A DNA stretch of 64,000 bases, taken from contig ONAD01000011.1 in assembly GCA_900315735.1 (NCBI GenBank), positions 21,099 through 85,098 on the forward strand, given 5' to 3'. The notes below the pieces were generated by a model. The model worked only from the letters and a program-made list of their open reading frames with translations, was not told the origin of the DNA and ran no database searches. Shown in pieces: positions 9,694 to 18,110 of the stretch. Source of the stretch: an uncultured Lachnospiraceae bacterium. Its GTDB lineage: Bacteria; Bacillota; Clostridia; Lachnospirales; Lachnospiraceae. Made by a program: the position numbers and the translations under genes. Every line of letters starts with the position of its first letter. The first letter of the stretch is position 1.

Positions 9694-9725
9694 AACGGGA
9701 CTGCCAAACCAATGACAATCCCGTT
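9694..9725 (-). terminator. Probable terminator of the rnf operon
   Basis: AACGGGA pairs with TCCCGTT across an 18-base loop with a partly paired inner part, 18 bases after the rnfB stop. The T-run following on the minus strand is weak (TTTCTGCTTT), so efficiency is uncertain. Confidence 0.5.
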
Positions 9726-9742
9726 CTTCATCAAAAAATCTG

Positions 9743-10534
9743 TTATAAAATAATCTTCTTCGGACATTTTTCAGCACAAACGCCACATCCGGTACATTTC
9801 TCCTGGTCGATATAAGCTACATTTTCTACGACATGAACTGCATCATTTGGACAGTTCTTCTCGCAGAGATGACAGCCAATACAACCTACAGAGCATGCCT
9901 TCATAACGTCTTTGCCTTTATCCTTGGAACTGCACTGTACCAGATGTTTTGCTTCATATGGTACCAGCTCAATCAAGTGCTTCGGGCAGGCTGCAACACA
10001 TTTTCCACACGCCTTACATACTTCCTTATCCACCTTTGCAATGCCATCTACAACATGGATTGCATCAAATGGACATGCCTTTACACAGTTTCCAAAACCA
10101 AGACAGCCATAGTTACAGCTCTTTGCTCCGCCGCCCGGAATAAATGCCATTGCGGCACAATCTTCTACTCCGGTATATTCATAATCATGACCGGCTTTTT
10201 CACATGTTCCTGCACATTTTACAAAGGCAACCTGCTTTGCACCTTCTTCTGCAGCAACGCCCATGATTTCACCGACTTTTGCTGCAACCGGTGCTCCACC
10301 AACCGGACATCCATTGACCGGGGCATCGCCTTTTACAATAGCGGCAGCAAGACCGGAACATCCGGCATAACCACAACCACCACAGTTATTTCCAGGAAGA
10401 ACACCAACAATGGCTTCTTCTCTCTCATCTACTTCTACTTTGAACTTTTCTCCGGAAACGCCGAGGAAAAATCCAATAAAAAGTCCTACGCCGCCTACAA
10501 TAACGGCTGCAATAATAATTGCCTGTACACTCAT
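9743..10534 (-). CDS. rnfB: Rnf complex subunit B (electron-transfer iron-sulfur protein)
   Basis: 263 aa. N-terminal membrane anchor, then CGGCGYAGC with a distal NGCP for a 4Fe-4S cluster, followed by ferredoxin-type cluster motifs (CLGFGNCVKACP, CKACGKCVAACP, CIGCHLCEKNCP, CTGCGVCAEKCP). RnfB accepts electrons from reduced ferredoxin at the cytoplasmic face and passes them into the complex. Last gene of rnfCDGEAB. The rich cysteine content is typical of clostridial RnfB. Confidence 0.96.
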   Translation of the reverse strand: MSVQAIIIAAVIVGGVGLFIGFFLGVSGEKFKVEVDEREEAIVGVLPGNNCGGCGYAGCSGLAAAIVKGDAPVNGCPVGGAPVAAKVGEIMGVAAEEGAKQVAFVKCAGTCEKAGHDYEYTGVEDCAAMAFIPGGGAKSCNYGCLGFGNCVKACPFDAIHVVDGIAKVDKEVCKACGKCVAACPKHLIELVPYEAKHLVQCSSKDKGKDVMKACSVGCIGCHLCEKNCPNDAVHVVENVAYIDQEKCTGCGVCAEKCPKKIIL

Positions 10535-10547
10535 CTTTTCTTTCCTC

Positions 10548-11123
10548 CTAAATCATTCCTGAGAAGCCCATAAATGCAATGGACATCAGACATGCTGTAA
10601 TTAATACAATTGCTGTTCCTTTAAATGGCTTAGGGATATCATTATATTCAATTTTCTCACGAATTCCTGCCATGATTGTAATAGCAATAAAGAATCCAAA
10701 TGCGGTTGCAAAACCGTTTACAACGCCCTCTAAGATACCATACTCTTTGGTAACGTTGGTAAGTGCTACACCTAATACTGCACAGTTGGTTGTAATCAAA
10801 GGAAGATACACACCAAGACTCTTATAAAGGGCCGGCATGGATTTCTTTAAGAACATTTCTACAAACTGTACCAGCGCTGCGATTACAAGGATAAATACAA
10901 TGGTCTGTAAATACTGTGTTCCCGTCGGAGTCAGTATAAACTTATAAATCAATGAGGTAACAAAGGAGGATATCGTTATGACAAAGATAACGGCTCCACC
11001 CATTCCAGCAGCGGTCTCTGTTTTCTTTGATACACCCAAGAAAGGACAGATACCAAGGAACTGGCTTAATACTACGTTATTTACAATGGCTGAACCAATT
11101 GCAATCAATAATAATGTCTGCAT
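10548..11123 (-). CDS. rnfA: Rnf complex subunit A (membrane)
   Basis: 191 aa with six predicted membrane helices; starts MQTLLLIAIGSAIVNNVVLS and contains FLGICPFLGVSKK and TTNCAVLGVAL, the paired half-membrane cysteine motifs that bind an iron centre together with RnfE in homologous Rnf/Nqr structures. It lies 14 bases after rnfE and 13 bases before rnfB. Confidence 0.96.
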   Translation of the reverse strand: MQTLLLIAIGSAIVNNVVLSQFLGICPFLGVSKKTETAAGMGGAVIFVITISSFVTSLIYKFILTPTGTQYLQTIVFILVIAALVQFVEMFLKKSMPALYKSLGVYLPLITTNCAVLGVALTNVTKEYGILEGVVNGFATAFGFFIAITIMAGIREKIEYNDIPKPFKGTAIVLITACLMSIAFMGFSGMI

Positions 11124-11137
11124 CTGTCATATTCCTC

Positions 11138-11860
11138 CTATTCACTTTTTTCCTCTGCAGCTGCAGCTTTCTTATCTTTCTCACCGCAGGTTGCAGACAT
11201 GCTGCATCCGGCACAGTCTCCACTGATACAGCCGGCAGGCTCTGCCAGTGGTTTGCCTTTTGCTTCCATCTTCTGACGTACAATACTCATTAAAGCAACT
11301 AAGAATGCCAGTACTAAGAATGCACCCGGTGCCATAACGAAGATATTGATTGGTGTATACCATTTCAGTGAAAGAATCTGGAATCCAAATAACTGTCCTG
11401 CACCTAAAATCTCACGGACAATACCGATACAGGTTAAACCGAAAGTAAATCCAAGACCCATACCAACACCGTCTAAAATAGATAATACCGGTGGATTCTT
11501 AGATGCATAACTTTCTGCACGTCCAAGGATGATACAGTTTACAACAATAAGAGGGATATATACGCCAAGCTGTGTAGCCAGTGCCGGTGTATATGCTTTC
11601 ATAATAAATTCTACAATGGTTACCAAGGATGCTACGATAACAATGTATGCAGGCATTCTGACACCATTTGGAATTACTTTACGGAATAAGGAAATCAAAA
11701 GGTTGGAGAAAATCAATACCACTGTTGTAGATAATCCCATTCCAAGTGCATTCATTGCTGATGTAGTTACTGCCAGTGTCGGACACATACCAAGCATCAG
11801 TACAAAGGTAGGATTTTCTTTAATCAATCCGTTATATACGCGTTCTAAATACTTATTCAT
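11138..11860 (-). CDS. rnfE: Rnf complex subunit E (membrane), with cysteine-rich tail
   Basis: 240 aa. Six membrane helices, with MLGMCPTLAVTTSA and IVVNCIILGRAES carrying the iron-binding cysteines shared with RnfA. Unlike the short E. coli RsxE tail, the C-terminus continues past the last helix (about residue 195) into a hydrophilic stretch with four cysteines, C211, C216, C219 and C225 (in GCISGDCAGCSMSATC), then a Lys/Glu/Ala end. The start ATG shares one base with the rnfG stop (TAATG). Confidence 0.95.
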   Translation of the reverse strand: MNKYLERVYNGLIKENPTFVLMLGMCPTLAVTTSAMNALGMGLSTTVVLIFSNLLISLFRKVIPNGVRMPAYIVIVASLVTIVEFIMKAYTPALATQLGVYIPLIVVNCIILGRAESYASKNPPVLSILDGVGMGLGFTFGLTCIGIVREILGAGQLFGFQILSLKWYTPINIFVMAPGAFLVLAFLVALMSIVRQKMEAKGKPLAEPAGCISGDCAGCSMSATCGEKDKKAAAAEEKSE

Positions 11861-12468
11861 TATTCAGCGCCTCCTTCCAATTCATTCTGGAAGTATGTAA
11901 TGCAGGCATTTACACCATTGGTCATTGCTTTTGATGTAATGGTTGCACCGGAAATTGCTTCAATTTCATTATCAGCAGATGGTGCCTGTTTCACAACGGT
12001 AAAGCTGTCTACATTCTTATTCTTATACTGTTTGGAGAAATCTTCTGTCTTTGCCTTATCTCCAAGTCCAGGTGTCTCTGACATGCTGGTAATGGAATAT
12101 CCGTTTACGGTTCCATCATTCTTTATGCCTACAGAAAATGTGATATTGCCCTGACTTCCGTCTTTGGCTGTTACGGTAATCACATAGCCTAATACATTGC
12201 CATCTTTATCTAACGCTTCCTGCACGCCATTGATTTCATCACTGTAGCCATTCTGCTCTAACAGGCTGGCTGCATCTTCTGCATCAAAATCATAGGTGGA
12301 AAAAGAATCTGCATCTTCAAAGACTGCTTTGTATGCAGCCTGTGCAGTTGCCTCTTCTGCCTTTGCAATCGGATCCTTGGTAATCTCATATACCAGTCCG
12401 AGAATAAATCCGATTACTACGGTAAATACGGTTAAAATCAACGCGTCATGTACAATCTTCTTATTCAT
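11860..12468 (-). CDS. rnfG: Rnf complex subunit G (covalent FMN protein)
   Basis: 202 aa. One N-terminal membrane helix (ALILTVFTVVIGFILGLVY), then an extracytoplasmic FMN-binding domain. The flavinylation motif is EAISGATITSKAM near the C-terminus; FMN is expected on the second Thr of SGATIT, added by ApbE. Overlaps rnfD by 8 bases and rnfE by one base. Confidence 0.95.
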   Translation of the reverse strand: MNKKIVHDALILTVFTVVIGFILGLVYEITKDPIAKAEEATAQAAYKAVFEDADSFSTYDFDAEDAASLLEQNGYSDEINGVQEALDKDGNVLGYVITVTAKDGSQGNITFSVGIKNDGTVNGYSITSMSETPGLGDKAKTEDFSKQYKNKNVDSFTVVKQAPSADNEIEAISGATITSKAMTNGVNACITYFQNELEGGAE

Positions 12469-13408
12469 GCTGCTTTGCCTCCTTTACCTGTCCAAAGGCC
12501 TTTGGAATTGTAATCTTTTCAATCATTGGAACCAAAAGGTTGCTTAAAATAATTGCAAAGGATACACCTTCTGCGTTTGCTCCAAAGATACGGAATAATC
12601 CGGTAAGAATACCTAAAAGAATTCCATATAAAATCTGTCCCTTCGGTGTAATCGGTGATGTTACATAGTCGGTTGCCATAAAGAATGCACCAAGCATTAA
12701 TCCACCACCACAAAGCTCAGCAACGATATAGTCGATGTCAAAGCCATGTCCGCCGAATAAGCTGATAAATATTACAAATGTAATGATATAAGTTCCCGGA
12801 ATACGAAGTGTAATGACTCCCATCAGGATTAAGAACATTGCACCGATTAAAATAGCAATAGCGGATGTCTCTCCGATAGTTCCGGCTGTCTTACCAATTA
12901 ACATATTCATGGTATTAACAGCTCCAACGCCCTGTTCTCTGATCAGAGCCAGTGGAGTTGCTCCTGAATATCCATCTACGGTAAAGTTTGTCATGTCTGC
13001 GGCAAATGCAATCAGTAAGAAACATCTTGCACCCAGGGCCGGGTTCATGAAGTTCTGTCCCAGTCCGCCAAACATCATTTTAACAATGACAATTGCAAAT
13101 ACACTGCCGATTACAGCTTCCCACCACGGAAGGGATGCCGGCAGGTTTAATGCCAGTAATAGTCCGGTAACTACCGCACTTAAATCACTGACGGTATTCT
13201 TCTTATGTACAATCAGATTGAAAATCCACTCTGATGCAATACAGCTTGCAACAGATACCAAAATCAATACTGCTGCTTTATATCCAAAATTAACAATACC
13301 ATATATACTTGTTGGAAGCAGAGCTATAATTACATAAAGCATGATTCTGCTTGTTGTATCTTTGGCTCGTACATGTGGTGATGATGATACATGATATAAC
13401 TCACTCAC
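12461..13408 (-). CDS. rnfD: Rnf complex subunit D (membrane, covalent FMN)
   Basis: 315 aa, NqrB/RnfD family, with about ten hydrophobic segments. GGLGQNFMNPALGARCFLL and DGYSGATPLAL are seen; the Thr of the latter SGAT is the expected covalent FMN site. RnfD with RnfG, A and E forms the sodium- or proton-moving core. It starts 21 bases after rnfC. Confidence 0.95.
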   Translation of the reverse strand: MSELYHVSSSPHVRAKDTTSRIMLYVIIALLPTSIYGIVNFGYKAAVLILVSVASCIASEWIFNLIVHKKNTVSDLSAVVTGLLLALNLPASLPWWEAVIGSVFAIVIVKMMFGGLGQNFMNPALGARCFLLIAFAADMTNFTVDGYSGATPLALIREQGVGAVNTMNMLIGKTAGTIGETSAIAILIGAMFLILMGVITLRIPGTYIITFVIFISLFGGHGFDIDYIVAELCGGGLMLGAFFMATDYVTSPITPKGQILYGILLGILTGLFRIFGANAEGVSFAIILSNLLVPMIEKITIPKAFGQVKEAKQHE

Positions 13409-13429
13409 AATAATCCACCTCTTTCTTTG

Positions 13430-14758
13430 TTATTTATTTTTTCTCTTTTCATCAAGAACCTGCTTTTTCATGGTCTTAATAAGCTGTGCTAACGGACGTT
13501 TTGCCGGGCAGATAAAACTGCAGCTTCCACATTCCACGCACTCAAGACCATGCCATTTTTCAAATCCTGCCATGTCACCATGCTCTGAGAATTTAGACAG
13601 TCTGGATGGAACAATCTGCTCCGGACATGCTTCCACACAGCGGCCGCAGTTGATACATGCTGTTGCAACTGCATCTGCTTCTGCCACTTCGTCTTTGGTC
13701 ATGCAAAGAAGTGCAGATGTGGTCTTGGTTGTCGGCACATCTAATCCAAACATGGAAAATCCCATCATTGGTCCACCGGAAATGATTTTCTCCGGCTGCT
13801 CTTTAAATCCACCGGCAGCATCTAAAAGTTCCTGGAAACTGGTTCCGATTAAGAACTCAAAGTTACCCGGGTCTACAACTGCATCACCGGTAACTGTAAA
13901 GATTCTGCTTGTAACAGGTTTTCCTTCTTTTACTGCATGGTATACGGCAACCATAGTTGCAACGTTATCTACGATACATCCTGCATCTGCCGGAAGCATC
14001 TTGGAATTAATTGCACGTTTGGTTACTGCATAAATAAGCTGACGCTCACCACCCTGTGGGTATTTCGTCATGAGAGGTGCGACCTCCATACGAGGTTCAT
14101 CTTTCGTTAATTCTAATAATTTTGCAATACAATCCGGTTTATTATTCTCGACTGCAAATACACCCTTGGCATGTTCAAACATGCTGAGAATGATACGCAT
14201 GCCTTCCACCAGTTCTTCCGTGTGGTCTAACATGATGCGGTAATCAGATGTCAGATACGGTTCACACTCTGCACAGTTGGCAATAATATAGTCGATTTTT
14301 TCCGGTTCCTTCGGAGATAATTTTACGTGAGTTGGGAATCCTGCTCCACCCATACCAACAACTCCGGCTTCTTTTATACGGTTAATAATCTCTTCTTTGG
14401 AAAGAGCACTGACATCTTCTACTGCCTGATACTCTACTTCCTTAAATTCACCATCGCTTTCAATTACAATGGAGTTCACCATATCACCTGTTGGAACTCT
14501 TCTTGGCTCAATTTTCTTAACAGTTCCGGATACGGACGCATGGATTGGCGCAGATACGAAGCCGCCTGCTTCTGCTATCTTCTGCCCCTTCAAAACGGTA
14601 TCTCCTACCGCTACGATTGGTGTTGCCGGTGCTCCAATATGCTGCGATAACGGATATACCAGTTCACCTTTGGGTAATAATTCACGTATTGGCTTATCTT
14701 TGGATAATTCCTTTCCTTCGAAAGGATGGACGCCACCTTTAAATGTCATTAAACCCAT
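13430..14758 (-). CDS. rnfC: Rnf complex subunit C (NADH-binding)
   Basis: 442 aa from the start used here. An upstream ATG 96 bases away is disfavoured because GAGGGG precedes this one at about 8 bases, and because the upstream region carries the promoter and leader. Starts with the RnfC N-terminal domain (FKGGVHPFEGK), then the NADH/FMN binding loop GMGGAGFPTHVKL, and two 4Fe-4S motifs (CINCGRCVEACP, CVECGSCSFICP). Oxidises/reduces NAD at the cytoplasmic side. First gene of the operon. Confidence 0.96.
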   Translation of the reverse strand: MGLMTFKGGVHPFEGKELSKDKPIRELLPKGELVYPLSQHIGAPATPIVAVGDTVLKGQKIAEAGGFVSAPIHASVSGTVKKIEPRRVPTGDMVNSIVIESDGEFKEVEYQAVEDVSALSKEEIINRIKEAGVVGMGGAGFPTHVKLSPKEPEKIDYIIANCAECEPYLTSDYRIMLDHTEELVEGMRIILSMFEHAKGVFAVENNKPDCIAKLLELTKDEPRMEVAPLMTKYPQGGERQLIYAVTKRAINSKMLPADAGCIVDNVATMVAVYHAVKEGKPVTSRIFTVTGDAVVDPGNFEFLIGTSFQELLDAAGGFKEQPEKIISGGPMMGFSMFGLDVPTTKTTSALLCMTKDEVAEADAVATACINCGRCVEACPEQIVPSRLSKFSEHGDMAGFEKWHGLECVECGSCSFICPAKRPLAQLIKTMKKQVLDEKRKNK

Positions 14759-14785
14759 CTTATGTGCCCCTCTTTCTATGATAGT

Positions 14786-14804
14786 ATTGCACTGCATATG
14801 CAAT
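14786..14804. promoter_or_regulatory. Inverted repeat in the rnfC leader (possible operator)
   Basis: ATTGCA and TGCAAT flank 7 bases, between the rnfC -10 box and the start codon. The position, about 20 bases inside the transcript, would suit a repressor site. It does not match the Rex consensus TTGTTAA-N4-TTAACAA. Confidence 0.35.
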
Positions 14805-14822
14805 GCGTTTAACATAAAATGT

Positions 14823-14851
14823 ATTATAACACAAATTAGGATTTTTTGACA
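14823..14851 (-). promoter_or_regulatory. Promoter of the rnf operon
   Basis: TATAAT preceded, at 17-18 bases, by a weak GTGTCA/TGTCAA -35 box on the minus strand. The leader before the rnfC ATG would be about 60 bases. Confidence 0.5.
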
Positions 14852-14902
14852 CACTAAAAAGATTTTTTCTCAATATTTTTGTCGATTTTAAACAAGGAAT
14901 GA

Positions 14903-14931
14903 TTACTTTTTTCCCATACATCGTGTATAAT
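14903..14931 (+). promoter_or_regulatory. Promoter of the yprB-like gene
   Basis: TTACTT, 17 bases, TATAAT, with AGGAGGACAGAT before the ATG that follows 24 bases later. It is divergent from the rnf promoter. Confidence 0.6.
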
Positions 14932-14954
14932 AAAAAAATAACAGGAGGACAGAT

Positions 14955-16064
14955 ATGAAAACAATTGTACATGAAATTCCATATAGTCCGGCTTCGAATT
15001 TAGATGAAGAAATATTCACTGCTTCCTCTGTCTTTTTCGATATCGAAACTACCGGATTTTCCCCGGCTCATACCAGTCTTTATCTGATTGGATGTGCCTA
15101 TCACATAGAACAGATGCTTTATATCAAACAGTTTTTTGCCGAAACACCGGAAGAAGAAAAAGAAGTACTTGAGCAGTTTCTTTTGCTATTAGACGGTTTT
15201 GATACAATTATCACTTTCAATGGAATCGGCTTTGATATTCCTTATCTGAAAGCAAAATGCAATACTTATGAATGTAACGAGCACTTTGCTGATTTTACTT
15301 ATGTGGATATTTTCAAATCCATTTCCCAGATAAAGCATATTCTCCAGCTGCCTAATTACAAGCAGAAAACCATCGAAGCTTTTCTTGGTATCGGCAGGGA
15401 TGACTTATATTCCGGTGGTGAATTGATTGAAATCTATCATTCTTATACCAAAGACCCCCGCCCGGATAAATTAGAAACACTTCTGCTCCACAATTACGAA
15501 GACGTACTGGATATGCCTGCATTACTTCCCATCTTATCCTACGTTCATCTGTTTTGCGGGCAGTATTTATCCTGCAGTGCTTCTGTTTCTGATTATACGG
15601 ATTATAAACAGCAGGAAAAGAAGGAACTGATTCTTTCTATTGAACCGGAATTTCCATTCCCGAAGCATGTTTCCTGCCGTATGGGTTCTGTTTATTTCTA
15701 TGCAAAAGATGAAAAATGCACCCTCTCCATTCGTTTAGAAGAGGATGCGCTGAAATATTTCTTTCCAAATTATAAAGATTATTATTATCTGCCGGCTGAG
15801 GATACTGCCATGCACAAAAGTGTAGCATCATATGTCGATAAAGAACACCGCAAGCAGGCTACCGCCGCTACCTGCTATACCAGACATGAAGGCAGCTTTC
15901 TTCCCCAATATGAAGAGCTCATTACTCCTTCTTTTAAACATGACTATAAGGAGAAAATTTCTTACTTTGAACTTACGGAAAAATTTCTTTCATCACCGGA
16001 GCTTATTCAAAGTTATGTAAACCATTTGCTGGATGCCATAAAAAATAAGAAAATCAAAGGATAA
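14955..16064 (+). CDS. YprB-type ribonuclease H-like exonuclease
   Basis: 369 aa. DEDD-type 3'-5' exonuclease fold: motif I FFDIETTGFSP (Asp and Glu), motif II TFNGIGFDIPYL (Asp), motif III HNYEDVLDM (His/Asp). This pattern and length match the YprB_RNaseH-like family. The C-terminal 150 residues are not recognised. Substrate unknown; in Bacilli the homologue adjoins a helicase gene (yprA), which is not seen here. Monocistronic, with its own promoter and a shared terminator. Confidence 0.85.
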   Translation: MKTIVHEIPYSPASNLDEEIFTASSVFFDIETTGFSPAHTSLYLIGCAYHIEQMLYIKQFFAETPEEEKEVLEQFLLLLDGFDTIITFNGIGFDIPYLKAKCNTYECNEHFADFTYVDIFKSISQIKHILQLPNYKQKTIEAFLGIGRDDLYSGGELIEIYHSYTKDPRPDKLETLLLHNYEDVLDMPALLPILSYVHLFCGQYLSCSASVSDYTDYKQQEKKELILSIEPEFPFPKHVSCRMGSVYFYAKDEKCTLSIRLEEDALKYFFPNYKDYYYLPAEDTAMHKSVASYVDKEHRKQATAATCYTRHEGSFLPQYEELITPSFKHDYKEKISYFELTEKFLSSPELIQSYVNHLLDAIKNKKIKG

Positions 16065-16156
16065 TGACTGAGCACTGCGAGAACCGGTTTTTGCAAAGTT
16101 CTCCGGTTATCCCAAGTACCCGCCCTCATAGTTCAAAGTCCATATAGTTCATATCA

Positions 16157-16190
16157 AAAAACTCGTTCTTAAAATTAAGAACGAGTTTTT
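16157..16190. terminator. Bidirectional intrinsic terminator between yprB-like gene and cheR
   Basis: A perfect 15-bp stem (AAAAACTCGTTCTTA / TAAGAACGAGTTTTT) with a 4-base loop. A-tract and T-tract on either side let it serve both the plus-strand nuclease gene and the minus-strand cheR operon. Confidence 0.9.
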
Positions 16191-16209
16191 AATCTTATGA
16201 CTATTTTTA

Positions 16210-16983
16210 TTATTTCTGAAAGAAAAACGACTGATGCCGTTTCAGATTCAATTCACGATAATTCATAATCTGCTCTGTACTTCCGATAAATAACATTCCA
16301 TCTTTTGCCATAGCATCATAGAACTTACGATAAATCTCATCCTTTGCTTCTTCTGTAAAATAGATAACTACATTTCTGCAGACAATCAGATGACAGCCGG
16401 TCGGATATGCATCCCGCAAAAGATTGTGTTCACGAAATTCCACATGCTTTTTGATTTCATCGGAAATCTTATAAGATTTTCCTACCTGCGTAAAATACTT
16501 ACGCTTCAAATCATCCGGCACAGACTCAATGCTCTTTTCATTATAAAGTCCAACTTTGGCTTTCTCAAGCACCTGTTTATCAATATCGGTTGCAATAATA
16601 TGTATCTGGTTCAATGGAACATGCTTTGATAAAGCCATTACAAGGGAGTATGGCTCATCTCCGGTAGAACATGCTGCACTCCAGATTTTTAAATTGTTAC
16701 CAAACTGTTTGATAAGTGCCGGAAAAACCTCCTCATCCAGGAATTTCCACTGTTCCGGATTCCGGTAGAATTCTGAAACATTAATAGTCAGGAAATTGAT
16801 GAACTGGTCAAACTTATCCTTATCATTATGAAGCAGGCGCACATAGTCGTCATAGGACTGCACCTTATTTTTTACTAAAAGGCTGTCAATCCTACGACGC
16901 ATCTGCTTCTCTTTATAAGCATTTAAATCAATCGTGGTCATTGCATATATATCTTTTTTAAACTTTTCGTAGCCTTCAAACAT
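16210..16983 (-). CDS. cheR: Chemotaxis protein-glutamate O-methyltransferase CheR
   Basis: 257 aa, usual length. It methylates glutamates on chemoreceptors with SAM. The N-terminal helical domain (about 10-75) is followed by the methyltransferase domain with IWSAACSTGDEPYSLVM (SAM site), IIATDIDKQVLEKA, and LIVCRNVVIYF. It follows rpsA by 20 bases and has GGGGG before the start. No other chemotaxis gene is nearby, but it implies a motile organism. Confidence 0.95.
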   Translation of the reverse strand: MFEGYEKFKKDIYAMTTIDLNAYKEKQMRRRIDSLLVKNKVQSYDDYVRLLHNDKDKFDQFINFLTINVSEFYRNPEQWKFLDEEVFPALIKQFGNNLKIWSAACSTGDEPYSLVMALSKHVPLNQIHIIATDIDKQVLEKAKVGLYNEKSIESVPDDLKRKYFTQVGKSYKISDEIKKHVEFREHNLLRDAYPTGCHLIVCRNVVIYFTEEAKDEIYRKFYDAMAKDGMLFIGSTEQIMNYRELNLKRHQSFFFQK

Positions 16984-17003
16984 ATATGCTACCCCCTACT
17001 TTA

Positions 17004-18110
17004 TTATTCTTCTGTAGGAACTTCTTCGCTATATACTTCTTCAGTATCAGCTTCCTCTTCTGGCAGAAGAGCTTTCATGCTTAAGCTGATTTTCTTATCT
17101 TCTTCGTTGAAGTCAACTACTTTAGCTTCTACTTCCTGACCTACTCTTAATACATCAGAAGGTTTCTCAACATGCTCTTTGGAAATCTGGGATACATGAA
17201 GTAATGCATCTACTCCAGGAGCTAATTCTACGAATGCACCAAAGTCTGTCATTCTTGCAACAACACCTGTTACAACATTACCAACTGCATATTTCTCTGC
17301 AGCATTGTTCCAAGGATTCTCATCCTCGAATTTCATGCTGAGTGCAATCTTATTCTCGTTGATATCTTTGATGAATACCTTAACAGTATCGCCAACTTTG
17401 AATACTTTCTTAGGACTTTCCACACGTCCCCAGGACATTTCAGAAATATGTAACAGTCCATCTGCTCCACCAAGGTCGATGAATGCGCCGAAATCTGTTA
17501 CGTTCTTTACGGTACCTTCTACAACATCACCAACATGGATTCTCTCCATGAGTTCTTTCTGTTTCTCAGCCTTCTCTGCTACTAAAAGCTGTTTTCTGTC
17601 ACCGATAATTCTTCTCTTTCTTGGGTTGAACTCAGTGATTACAAATGAAATTTCCTGTCCTTCATACTTAGATAAATCTTTCTCATAAGTATCTGATACA
17701 AGGCTTGCAGGAATAAATACTCTTGCTTCGTCAACTACAACACTTAATCCACCGGATAATACCTGTGTAACTTTTGCTGTAAGCACTTCCTGGTTGTTGA
17801 ATGCTTCCTCTAAACGTTTGCTTCCTTTTTCAGCAGCAAGACGTTTGTAAGTAAGAAGTACCTGTCCTTCTCCATCATTTACCTTTAAAACTTTGGCTTC
17901 CATAGTGTCACCTACGGATACAACGGTGGTCAGGTCTACATTTGCTTCGTTGGTATATTCATTACGTGTAATAATTCCGTCTGACTTATATCCAATATTA
18001 AGGATGATCTCATCTGGCTTAACACCGATAACGACGCCTTCGACTACCTCTCCATTTCTTATTGTTTTAAAAGATTCTTCCAACATTTGTTCAAAACTCA
18101 TTTCTGACAT
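17004..18110 (-). CDS. rpsA: S1 RNA-binding domain protein (ribosomal protein S1 type)
   Basis: 368 aa with four S1 OB-fold repeats (the third and fourth, GDVVEGTVKNVTDFGAFIDL and GNVVTGVVARMTDFGAFVEL, are clearest) and an acidic Glu-rich tail. Binds mRNA at the ribosome; the short Firmicute form has four rather than six repeats. The start chosen (MSEMSFEQM) has AGGAGG 9 bases upstream, inside the last codons of ispH; the frames overlap by 20 bases. In several clostridia the two are one fused polypeptide; here ispH has its own stop. Confidence 0.92.
   Translation of the reverse strand: MSEMSFEQMLEESFKTIRNGEVVEGVVIGVKPDEIILNIGYKSDGIITRNEYTNEANVDLTTVVSVGDTMEAKVLKVNDGEGQVLLTYKRLAAEKGSKRLEEAFNNQEVLTAKVTQVLSGGLSVVVDEARVFIPASLVSDTYEKDLSKYEGQEISFVITEFNPRKRRIIGDRKQLLVAEKAEKQKELMERIHVGDVVEGTVKNVTDFGAFIDLGGADGLLHISEMSWGRVESPKKVFKVGDTVKVFIKDINENKIALSMKFEDENPWNNAAEKYAVGNVVTGVVARMTDFGAFVELAPGVDALLHVSQISKEHVEKPSDVLRVGQEVEAKVVDFNEEDKKISLSMKALLPEEEADTEEVYSEEVPTEE

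Noticed and set aside
9833..10573. 246-codon plus-strand ORF opposite rnfB
   Set aside because: Mirror of the cysteine-rich RnfB coding sequence, which is certain; no promoter or SD.
16071..16115. AACCGG/CCGGTT inverted repeat after the yprB-like gene
   Set aside because: Short, self-complementary, and a much stronger bidirectional terminator follows within 50 bases.
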